From Fontisphaera persica (GTDB lineage: Bacteria; Verrucomicrobiota; Verrucomicrobiia; Limisphaerales; Fontisphaeraceae): DNA of 64,000 nucleotides. Below, one piece after another: positions 1-8,500 of the stretch. Location: NCBI RefSeq assembly GCF_024832785.1, contig NZ_CP116615.1, positions 2,418,001 through 2,482,000 on the forward strand, given 5' to 3'. The position numbers were made by a program, and so were the translations under genes. The notes beneath the pieces were generated by a model. It ran no database searches. It worked only from the letters and a program-made list of their open reading frames with translations, and was not told the origin of the DNA. Within the stretch, counting starts at the first letter, position 1. Each line of letters opens with the position of its first letter.

Positions 1-1005
1 GACAACCCCAGCGCCATCACTCAATTTCGCACTGGCACAGGCCGGCCCAACGCGGGGCCGCGCGTTGGGCCGGTGGTTATCAGCGAGATTCACTTTCAAC
101 CGCCGGCGAGCGTGACCAGCGCCGACGAGGAGTTTGTGGAGTTGCACAACCCCACGGGGAATCCCGTCGCGCTTTACGATCCGCTCCATCCCACCAACCG
201 GTGGCGGATTCGGGATGGCGTCAGCTTCGATCTGCCCCCCAACACAACGCTGGCCGCAGGGGGATATTTGGTGCTTGTCAGCTTCGACCCAGTCACGGCG
301 CCGGGCAAGCTGGCCGCGTTCCGCGCCAAGTTTGCAGTTCCGGCGCAGGTGCCGGTCCTAGGACCGTATGAAGGGAAGTTGAGCGATGCCGGAGAAACCC
401 TGAAATTGCTGTGGCCGGACAAACCCGAAGGACCGGCGGAGCATAATCCAGGCTACGTGCCGTATGAATTGGTGGAGATGGTCAAATACCAGCCGGGACC
501 CCCATGGCCCAGCGGCGCGGCAGGCACGGGGCAGTCGCTGCAACGGCGCGACGCCTTGAGCTATGGCAATGAGCCTTTGAATTGGTATGTGGGCGCGCCA
601 ACCGCCGGCCGAGCCAACGTGGTGGACAGCGACGGAGACGGGATGCCCGACGAGTGGGAAATCGCCCACGGGCTGGCACCGTATTCGAACGGCGACGCGG
701 ACTTGGACTTGGATGCGGATGGGATGAGCAATCGCGCCGAGTTCTTGGCGGGGACTGATCCCCAAAATCAGCAAAGCACACTGCGCTTGAGTATCGCCCG
801 GGCGGGGGACGGTGGGTTGCAGGTATGCTTCTCCGGGGTGACGGGGCGCAACTACACCATCCAACGTCGCGGCCTGGCGCTGACCGACCCGTGGCAGGCG
901 GTGACGAACCTCGGCCCGGCGGCACACAGCGGGCCGGTGCTCGTGCCCCTGCCGATGGGGCTGGACGGCGCCATCTACCGGGTCACACTCTCGTGGCAAC
1001 CCTGA
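1..1005 (+). CDS. C-terminal part of a secreted lamin-tail-domain protein (5' end outside window)
   Basis: The reading frame is open from base 1, so the start lies upstream. A lamin-tail (LTD) beta-sandwich begins near base 75 (VVISEIHFQPP, then EEFVELHNP and a GGYLVLVSFDP strand). It is followed by an Asp-rich segment starting DSDGDGMPDEWE and ending FLAGTDPQN, the calcium-binding-like repeat common near the C-termini of extracellular proteins in Verrucomicrobiota and Planctomycetota. A short beta-rich tail ends the protein. The broken gene at 18-26 kb ends the same way, so this is the same kind of giant surface or secreted protein. The TolC-family gene starts 18 bp downstream on the same strand. 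Molecular function is unknown. Confidence 0.8.
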   Translation, partial: DNPSAITQFRTGTGRPNAGPRVGPVVISEIHFQPPASVTSADEEFVELHNPTGNPVALYDPLHPTNRWRIRDGVSFDLPPNTTLAAGGYLVLVSFDPVTAPGKLAAFRAKFAVPAQVPVLGPYEGKLSDAGETLKLLWPDKPEGPAEHNPGYVPYELVEMVKYQPGPPWPSGAAGTGQSLQRRDALSYGNEPLNWYVGAPTAGRANVVDSDGDGMPDEWEIAHGLAPYSNGDADLDLDADGMSNRAEFLAGTDPQNQQSTLRLSIARAGDGGLQVCFSGVTGRNYTIQRRGLALTDPWQAVTNLGPAAHSGPVLVPLPMGLDGAIYRVTLSWQP

Positions 1006-1023
1006 CGCCGGTATTGCCGTCCT

Positions 1024-2583
1024 ATGACTAACACTCTTCCGACTTTGAAGCAGGCTGCCGTGCTGGCAGCGGTGTGGGGTGGTTTGCTGTTGCTCTCCCC
1101 TGTCCACGGCCTCGCCCAGGAGCAATCACCGACGTTCCGCCCCATTACGCTTTTGGAGTGCATCCAAACCGCCCTCCTCAAGAACCATGCGCTCCAGATC
1201 CAGCGGTTGAACCCGGCCATCGCCCGCAACACGCTGCGCGGGTCGTATGGCTACTATGATCCCTGGTTCACCGCCGACGTGCGGCGCGAGAGCCTTTCGG
1301 ACAGCGGCGGTTTTGACCCGGCGGACTTCAGCAAGGACGCCGTCTATCGCGCGGACTCGACGACGGCACGCCTGGCGCTCACCGGTGTTCTGCCAACCGG
1401 CGCGCGCTACACGCTGGGCGGCGATTACGCGAACAGTTACGGAACCCGCAACTTCATGGATTTTGATTCCTACAATCTCAACGCGGATTTAACCCTGCAA
1501 CAGCCGTTGCTCAAGAACTTCTGGATTGACCAGGGCCGGATGACGATTCAGATCAACAAGCATAATTTGAAGATAACCGAGCTGGGGGTGAGGTACCTGG
1601 CCAACGACGTGATCAACCAGGTCCAATTAGCCTATTACGAGCTGCTGTATGCTCGCGAATACTTGGGTATTCAGCAAGGGCTGGTGGCGATGCGCCACCG
1701 GCTGCTGGCCGGTGTCAACCGCCAGATTGAGGTCGGTATGCTCACCCCGCCGGATGCGCAATTGGCGCAGTCCCAGTTGGCGGTGGCGCAGGCGGAATGC
1801 GTGAGCGCGAGCAACCTGGTCGTGCTCGCGGAGAATGCGCTGAAGACCATCTTGGGCGAGGCTCATGACCAGGCGCCGGCAAGGCGGCTTCTGCCCCAAG
1901 AGCAGTTGATTACGGTGCCGGAGGCGTTTGACCTACACGAAAGTTGGACCCGGGCATTGCGCCTGCGCGCCGATCTGGCGCAACTGCGGCTGGATTTGAA
2001 GAAGGCGGAAGTGGATTTGAAATACCGCCACAACCAGTTGTTCCCATCGCTTGACTTGGTGGCGGGGTATGGGCGGCGGGGCGCCAGCACCGTCCAGACC
2101 TGGCCGGGCTATCCCGCCGCCGCCTCCGCCTCCGAGGCTTTCAGTCAGATTGGCCGGGGGGATAATCCGAGCATCCGGGTGGGAGTTATCTTCTCCCTGC
2201 CGCTGGGGCGGACGATGGAGCGCGGCAGCTACCAGGCCAGCAAGCACCTCAAGATGCAGGCCGCTCTGTTGGTGAAGCAAAAGGAGCAGGTGGTGATGCA
2301 GGAAGTGTCGGACGCCTTGCATACCGCCCAGGCGGATTGGGACCGGTTGCAGGTGATGCGTGAGGCCGTGAAGTCGGCGGAAAACGCCTTGGCGGCGGAA
2401 GAGCGCCGACTGGCAGGGGGAAAAAGCACCCTGTTCGTGGTGCTGCAATTGCAGCGCGATCTGGCTACCGTCCAAACCACCGAGGCCCGCGCGCGCGCGA
2501 ACTATAATCAGGCCGTTTCCCGATGGCGGTGGGCCGAAGGCAGCTTGCTGGAAAGCCACCGGATTGCCCTGGACCTCCGCTAA
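1024..2583 (+). CDS. TolC-family outer membrane efflux protein
   Basis: A 519-residue protein with an N-terminal signal peptide (hydrophobic stretch VLAAVWGGLLLLSPVHG) followed by ITLLECIQTALLKNHALQIQ, the typical opening of an outer membrane efflux (OEP) domain. Long amphipathic helices rich in Ala, Gln, Leu and Arg follow, with a typical QSQLAVAQAE stretch. TolC-family proteins form trimeric channels through the outer membrane for RND, ABC or secretion systems. No pump or adaptor gene lies beside it in the window, so the cargo cannot be inferred. It closely follows the lamin-tail protein gene and may be co-transcribed. A short palindrome (GCCGCCTAGGCGGC) follows the stop, between this gene and the convergent DUF1737-like gene, but it lacks a T-run. 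Confidence 0.88.
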   Translation: MTNTLPTLKQAAVLAAVWGGLLLLSPVHGLAQEQSPTFRPITLLECIQTALLKNHALQIQRLNPAIARNTLRGSYGYYDPWFTADVRRESLSDSGGFDPADFSKDAVYRADSTTARLALTGVLPTGARYTLGGDYANSYGTRNFMDFDSYNLNADLTLQQPLLKNFWIDQGRMTIQINKHNLKITELGVRYLANDVINQVQLAYYELLYAREYLGIQQGLVAMRHRLLAGVNRQIEVGMLTPPDAQLAQSQLAVAQAECVSASNLVVLAENALKTILGEAHDQAPARRLLPQEQLITVPEAFDLHESWTRALRLRADLAQLRLDLKKAEVDLKYRHNQLFPSLDLVAGYGRRGASTVQTWPGYPAAASASEAFSQIGRGDNPSIRVGVIFSLPLGRTMERGSYQASKHLKMQAALLVKQKEQVVMQEVSDALHTAQADWDRLQVMREAVKSAENALAAEERRLAGGKSTLFVVLQLQRDLATVQTTEARARANYNQAVSRWRWAEGSLLESHRIALDLR

Positions 2584-2613
2584 TCGCCGCCTAGGCGGCC
2601 TTCCAACAGAGTC

Positions 2614-2787
2614 TCAATGCGCCGCACCCATAGCCCGGACCATCGCCTGGCACAACTCGTAGGGGCGGTCTTGGGAGCAAACGCACGGCGAGCCCAGCGG
2701 CTGCCAGCCCGCTTCCATCAACTGGTTGACCTCGGTTTGCACGTCTTCCCATGAGCCGATGACCAGCCGGTAATGTGTTGGTTTCAT
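2614..2787 (-). CDS. Small DUF1737-like protein (57 aa)
   Basis: This short minus-strand gene encodes 57 residues starting MKPTHYRLVIGSWEDV, with the pattern EVNQLMEAGWQPLG followed by a C-terminal YELCQAMVRAM. That layout (short beta strand, helix ending in GW-P-G, then a final QAM segment) matches the DUF1737 family of small bacterial proteins of unknown function. The start ATG is at 2787 and the stop TGA at 2614. It is convergent with the TolC-family gene and lies just downstream of the murB fragment on the same strand. Composition is ordinary for the window. It was found by reading the strand directly. Confidence 0.65.
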   Translation of the reverse strand: MKPTHYRLVIGSWEDVQTEVNQLMEAGWQPLGSPCVCSQDRPYELCQAMVRAMGAAH

Positions 2788-2796
2788 AAAGTTGCC

Positions 2797-3175
2797 TCAG
2801 CCAAGTCTTTCCACTTCCCACTCAATGTCAATGCCGGTCGCGGTCCTCACCACCTCCGCAATGTGCCGGGCGAAACCCTCGATCTCAGCTGCGCTGGCGC
2901 CGCGGCTCACCAGCACCAACGCCTGTTGTTCGTGCGTGCCCACGCGGCCGCGCTGGACCCCCTTCAGGCCGCAGACTTTGTCGAGAATCCATCCCAGCGG
3001 CACTTTCATGCGGCCGTCGCCTTCGTCATGCCCCGGCGGGCCGGGGAAGCGCGCGGCCAGCGCGGCAAACTGCGCCCGCGGGAGGATCGGGTTCTTGAAG
3101 AAAGAACCGGCGGTGGCCACCTGCGCCAAATCGGGCGGCTTGCTTTGGCGGATGGCGTGACCGCCGCGTGCCGGT
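2797..3175 (-). pseudogene. murB: murB C-terminal fragment (UDP-N-acetylenolpyruvoylglucosamine reductase)
   Basis: The frame encodes the C-terminal substrate-binding domain of MurB: IRQSKPPDL, then AGSFFKNP, VPLGWILDKVCGLKG, GTHEQQALVLVSRG and a final IDIEWEVERL. In intact MurB this follows an FAD-binding domain of roughly 200 residues. Here an in-frame stop (TAA) lies just upstream of the homology and no FAD domain is seen nearby. The fragment runs directly into the 3' end of the DUF5060/DUF4038 gene in another frame, and both homologies stop within about 30 bp of each other near 3175-3198. This is either a deletion or rearrangement joint or an assembly joint. The fragment should not be an active reductase. 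Confidence 0.75.
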
Positions 3176-5465
3176 TAGTCTTGCAGGCCGCCAAAGCCAG
3201 CGTGCCGGAAAAACCGCTGGAAGAATCACCATCGTTATCCGCAAACACCAGCGCCGCGCCGCAAAAGTGAATCACAAAGGTGTTCTTGCGCAGCTCCTCA
3301 TCCGTGTAATCGCGCTTGATGCCGCGAATGTGATAGGTGTTGCCGCTCCACAACGTTTCCTGCGCCAGCATGGGCTTCGCCGCATGATGACTTTCCAGCA
3401 ATCCGCGCGCCAGGTGGGCGCAGTTGACCGTCTTGGGCCCCTGCATGGTGCCGTAGGTCAGCCACGGCTCATTCCGGAATTCATCATCGCCGGTGCGGTT
3501 ATGCACCGAGAGCGGCTTGCCAAACACATTGTGCTGCTGAATCAATGCCCCCAGCCGGTTGACCTCCTCGCGGCTGAGATAGGGGCTTTCCCGCAGCAAC
3601 GGCTCCGGACCGGCGACATTGAGCAACAGGTTCCAATAAGCCCCCAACCGGGCATAGGTGTAACGCACATAAAGCTCCTGCTCCGCCGGCTGGCGCGGAA
3701 AATTGGAGTCGCGGCCAAAAAATCCCGCAAACGGATACACCAGCAGGCGGCGGCGGGCCAGCTCTTCAATTTGAGTCTCCAGCCACGCGTATTCCGCAGG
3801 GTTCAACGGCCACAACGCCGGCGTTTGCCAGCCCTGCCCGCGGCCTTTGGCGTTGCGATTCAAATAATGACTGGCCACCGACAACAGGTTGTAACCCTGC
3901 GCCTGCACCCAATTCAAAAAAGCCTCACGCTGGGCTTGGGGAAAATTGCGGGCAAAGAAACGGTCTCCCACGTGCAGACCCCGCAACAGCACCGGCGGCC
4001 CATCCTGAAAACCAAACCAAACCGGATTGGCCTTGTACGCCGCAATCATCCCGGGAAGGTCGGATGCCACACACTCAAACTCCTCCTGCACGGACACTGA
4101 GCCATCCGAAAACGCAGCCCTCACCTTCCACCGGCCCACCTGGTCCGGCATGAAGCGGATGCGCCAGCTTTGGCCGCCGTCGTAATACCCCCAAAACTTC
4201 ACCGTGCTCCCATCCGGCCGCGTGAACAGAGCGTCCAGCGAAACATCCCGGAACGGGTCCTGGTAATTTCGTTGGGCAGCGATAGTCATCTCAAAGCGGT
4301 CCCATCGCTTCACCGGCCCCGACGCCTTGCGGGGCGCCGTTTCCACGGCAGGCCGGGCGGCCTCAGCAGCCTGCGCGGGCGGCGCCGACGGAAAAACTCC
4401 GGCCACCAGCGGCATCAACCACAACCCCGAAGTCCCGGCCAACTGGTCATTGTTGACCTGCTCGCCTTCCTCCCAGCAGGCCCACACCCGCCCGTCAGGC
4501 GTGGTGGCCAGCGCTACAAAGCCGGGTTTCTGTCCACGCGGCGCGGGCAGGCGTTGCTCGCCCACCCACTTCCCCTGCACCCGCGCATTCCAGCGCCCGC
4601 CAAAACTGGCGGCGTACAAGTTTCCCGCCCCGTCCGCCGCCAAGACCGGCAGGTCACGGCGGCCGGCGACCAGGGCGCGCCCCAAAGAGCGCCATTCGCC
4701 GGGACCACCCACCCGTTGATGCACCGTGCCATTGCCACTGATGACGAACACGGAGCCATCTGCCAGCGCCAGACCACTGGGGGCCTCCTGGTCATCATCG
4801 CTGATGCCGCCACCAGCCCACGTCTGGCCGCCATCGGTGGAAACGCGATACGCGCAGCGGGTGGGCGCGCCGTGCCGATACACCACATGCACCGACTGAT
4901 CCTTGGGACTGATGAAGACGTGGCCGTACACGTGATCGTTCTGGCCCTTGGGCAGTCCCCCCGCCACATCCGGGTCTGGCAAATCCACAAACTGCTCTGC
5001 GCCTGCCCGCCGCAAACGCAGACCCAGCCAGCCGCCGCGCACCCCCCCGCGGCGGCAAATGTAGATATTATCCGCGCGGTCTATCGCCATCGCCGTATCG
5101 CGCTCCACCCCAGGATCGAGTATCTTCCATACACCCTTTTCCCGCCAGGCATAACCACGATCCACCAGCACGTGCGGCTGGCCGCGGGAATCCACCACCA
5201 CTTCAGGGTCGCTGCGCTGCGGGTTTGCCGCCCGCAAACCGGTGGCCTCCTCCGGCCCCCACGCCGCCGCCCCGGCAGGCCGATGGCGATAGTAAAGCAC
5301 CCCCTCGCGCACATAGGTTAAATGCAGGCCGCCAGCGTCATCCGCCGCCAGGTCGGGATACGAGCCGTCGCCCACACGCGCAGGTTTCATCGTCACGGGC
5401 GCCGCCGCTGCCGTGCCAGCCCAAACGGTCATCACCAGCCATAGAATAGGGTTCAAGTTAGACAT
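3006..5465 (-). CDS. Secreted BNR-repeat/DUF5060/DUF4038 glycosidase-like protein, 3' end truncated
   Basis: An 819-codon frame with a signal peptide (WLVMTVWAGTAAAA). Residues of about 25-370 look like sialidase/BNR-type beta-propeller repeats (DGSYPDLAADDAGGLHLTYV and similar). Then comes a DUF5060-like immunoglobulin fold (RFEMTIAAQRNYQDPF, FWGYYDGGQSWRIRFMP) and a DUF4038-like TIM-barrel section (GQGWQTPALWPLNP, LLVYPFAGFFGRDSN, SVHNRTGDDEF). DUF4038 is found in apiosidase-type plant-polysaccharide hydrolases. Homology ends near 3198 at DGDSSSGFSGTL. The last 63 codons read through the murB fragment in the wrong frame, so the natural C-terminus is lost. It probably acted on polysaccharide outside the cytoplasm; whether the truncated product folds is unclear. 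Confidence 0.7.
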   Translation of the reverse strand: MSNLNPILWLVMTVWAGTAAAAPVTMKPARVGDGSYPDLAADDAGGLHLTYVREGVLYYRHRPAGAAAWGPEEATGLRAANPQRSDPEVVVDSRGQPHVLVDRGYAWREKGVWKILDPGVERDTAMAIDRADNIYICRRGGVRGGWLGLRLRRAGAEQFVDLPDPDVAGGLPKGQNDHVYGHVFISPKDQSVHVVYRHGAPTRCAYRVSTDGGQTWAGGGISDDDQEAPSGLALADGSVFVISGNGTVHQRVGGPGEWRSLGRALVAGRRDLPVLAADGAGNLYAASFGGRWNARVQGKWVGEQRLPAPRGQKPGFVALATTPDGRVWACWEEGEQVNNDQLAGTSGLWLMPLVAGVFPSAPPAQAAEAARPAVETAPRKASGPVKRWDRFEMTIAAQRNYQDPFRDVSLDALFTRPDGSTVKFWGYYDGGQSWRIRFMPDQVGRWKVRAAFSDGSVSVQEEFECVASDLPGMIAAYKANPVWFGFQDGPPVLLRGLHVGDRFFARNFPQAQREAFLNWVQAQGYNLLSVASHYLNRNAKGRGQGWQTPALWPLNPAEYAWLETQIEELARRRLLVYPFAGFFGRDSNFPRQPAEQELYVRYTYARLGAYWNLLLNVAGPEPLLRESPYLSREEVNRLGALIQQHNVFGKPLSVHNRTGDDEFRNEPWLTYGTMQGPKTVNCAHLARGLLESHHAAKPMLAQETLWSGNTYHIRGIKRDYTDEELRKNTFVIHFCGAALVFADNDGDSSSGFSGTLALAACKTNRHAAVTPSAKASRPIWRRWPPPVLSSRTRSSRGRSLPRWPRASPARRGMTKATAA

Positions 5466-5566
5466 ATTTCAGGTTGGACACATGATGAATCTTATGTTGG
5501 CCAGGTTCTGGTACTGCAAACCCACCCCAGCCTGATCCTGGGCTTGATGTTCGGATGTAAGCAGCC

Positions 5567-8500
5567 TCAAGGTTGCAAGCGGAAGAACCGGAGCGGTTGG
5601 TCCGCGTTGAGACGCACCGTGGATTGCCCACCTTGCACTTCCACTGTGGCCTCCACCGGTTGCCAGTTTCCGTTGCCCAGGTCATCGGTGTAAAACAACC
5701 GGAACGGCACAGGCGAAGTCCAGTTGAATATGAGCTGGCCTCCTTGGCGGCCCAGTCCCAGCCAGGGCGCTGTGACGATGAAGTTCGGCGGCAAACCCAC
5801 CTGCACATACCGAATCTCCTGCAGGCTGAGCGCCCGATTAAACACCTGGATTTCATCCATCAACCCCCGGAAACACCGGCTGTTCGAGGAGCCGGTGGCG
5901 GTGCGAACCGTCCCCGCCACAGCGCCAAAGTTCCCCAAGGTCACCTGACCAGTGGCCTCGATGGGTCCCCGCAGGTAATTGGTGGCCAGGTCCAGAGCAG
6001 CGGCGCTGCCAGGGCTGCCAAAGAAGAACTTCACCTGTCCCACCTCCAGCCCCGAATCATAGGTCACCGCAAAGAACACCCAATTTTGCGGGCCCGCCTG
6101 CGGATCCGCCGTCAACCGGCCCGCGGAACTTCTGGCCGGCGTGCCATCCGGCCATTGATTCACCCCCAATTGCAGCGAGCCATCCGCCTGATGCACCAGA
6201 TCAAATCCGCGACCATTCGGGCTTTCCAGCGCGAACACAATGCGATTGCCCCCGCCGCCCACGGTTGAATCGCGGCAGTTCAACCATCCGCACACCGTAA
6301 ACGACCCCATGCGGCCCAGGGAATTTCCAAACCCATGCACCAGGTCCACCGCCCGGTTACCGTCGGCGGCGCCAAGCGTGCCAAAATCAAGCGCCGTGAC
6401 ATTGCTGGCAGGCGCATAGATTCCCGCCGGCACGGAAACCGAGAACTGCGGAAAACCACCCTGCTGGATGAAATCGCCCCGGCCGCCCACATTGCCCAGA
6501 TTGGTGCTCCATGTGCCATTCCCTTCATTGAACGAAAACCGCACCTTCCTGCCGTCCTCGGGCAGCACCGTCAACCGGGCCATCTCACTCAGGTTCGTGC
6601 CATAATTATTATACACTTCCGCCCGGAAAACGGCCCCGTCATCGGCCGGCGCAGCCATAAAGGTGTAGATGAAATTGGTGGCCGCGGGAATGACCTCCCC
6701 GTTGCGCAACCAACGCACGTTCAATGGGGGCGTGCCCGTGGCAATCACGCTGAACACCGCGGGTTGTCCGGCAAATAAGGTCAATGACACTGGCTGCGAC
6801 ACCACCCCCGGCGGAGCCTCGGGGGCGGTCTGCCCGCCCATCACCTGCACCTGCCGGATTTCCTCCTCCGTCAGGGCTTGGGCAAAAAACCGAATCTCGT
6901 CCATCAAACCGCGGAAAGCGCGGGAGTTGCTGCTGCTATCCCGCGTCCCTGCGTCATTGGACGTGCCCGCCACAAAATTCCCCAGCGTCAGCTCACGCGC
7001 CACGCTGGCATCCAGCACCGGGCCGCGATTATAGTTCACCAGCGTTGCGCCAGCATCCCTTGTGGCCGGTGTGTTGCCATTGCCAAAGTAAAATTTCACG
7101 TTGTCCGACGGCAAAGAAGCATCGTAGGTAATGGCAAAAAAGGTCCAGTTGCCGGGCGATGCCGTCGAATCCCTGGGCACCCGCCCCGACGAGCTGGTGG
7201 GGCCAATGTTGCCGGGGGGATTGGGAAAGTCCGGCGCCTGATTCACCCCCAGCCGCAGCCGCCCATTGGACTCCATCACCACGTCAAAGCCCGTCAGCCG
7301 GTTGCTGGTGATGGAGCCAGCATCGCTGGGCCAGGTGGAGATGATGCGGTTGCCTCCGCCGCCAATAGTCCCATCAGTGGCATTGATCCATCCCGTGACC
7401 GTAAACTGGCTCACCCCCACCGTGTTGGTCTTGACCGCATAGGGGAAATCCACCGCTTTGCCGGCGTAATTGGAGTGGGCCGACCCGGCGCCAGTATAGA
7501 GTGCATAAAGATTGCCCGCCGGCGCATACGGCCCCAGCGGCACATTGTTGGTGAAAGTGGGCAATCCTGGCAGAGAACTTGCCGTGCCATAGTCAATCCA
7601 CCCCACGCCCCCCGCGCGCCCGCTGTTGGTCACGGTGTTGCCGGAGCCTTCTTCAAAGCGCACTTCCACCACCGGCACGCCCCGCGGCGGCGGCATGTAG
7701 GCCGTGAAGGTCACATTCGTCTCCAATAAAAAGTTGGGCAGTGGCAAAGCCCGATCCGCGATGGCCTGCACCGTGAGCGTATATACCGCGCCAGTCACCA
7801 TCATGTCGGTCGTCAGCAACACATTGCTCTGGTTGGCCGCCAAAACCGCCGTCCAGATGCCCAGATTGCCCGGTTGCACCATGTAATTTCCCACCTCCTG
7901 GGCCATGCCAGCATCCAACGGCTCGGAAAAAGTAATCAAAAGGTTCGTCAAATTCGGCGCCACCACCTGCACAATCCAGGGCGGCGTCACATCGCTTTGC
8001 ACCTGCAATGTGGCGTTGCTGCTCACCAACTGGCTGACCAGATTGGACACCACCACCCGGAATTGCGCCCCGTGCTCCTCGGCCCGCACCGGATTCAACA
8101 CATAGGTCGCATTGGTCGCGCCCGGTATGTCCACCACATTCCGCTGCCACTGGTACCAAATCGGCAAACCGCCGCTCACCACCACACTAAACACCGCTTC
8201 CCGGCCAGCATAAGCCGTTTGGTTGGCAGGCTCGGCAAGAAAAGCCAGCGGAGCGGGCGGCTGCGCGGCTTTCACCTGGGCAGCCTGAATTTCCTCCAGC
8301 GTTAATACATTGGTGAAAACCATCACCTGATCCAACAACCCACGCAACACCCGGCTGCCCCCGCCGGGGCCGAGTTCAGCGCGCGCCCCAGCCACCGGCC
8401 CAAAATTGGCCAGTGTCACCGCACCGCATTCCGGCAACACACCGCGGCTATAGGTGCGCGTCACGTCCAGCGCCGCAGGAGTATCGCCATTGCCAAAGTA

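Noticed and set aside
2585-2598. Intrinsic terminator after the TolC-family gene
   Set aside because: GCCGCCTAGGCGGC is a good palindrome but lacks a T-run on either side.
2797-3129. Functional murB
   Set aside because: Only the C-terminal domain is present, with an in-frame stop upstream and no FAD-binding domain.
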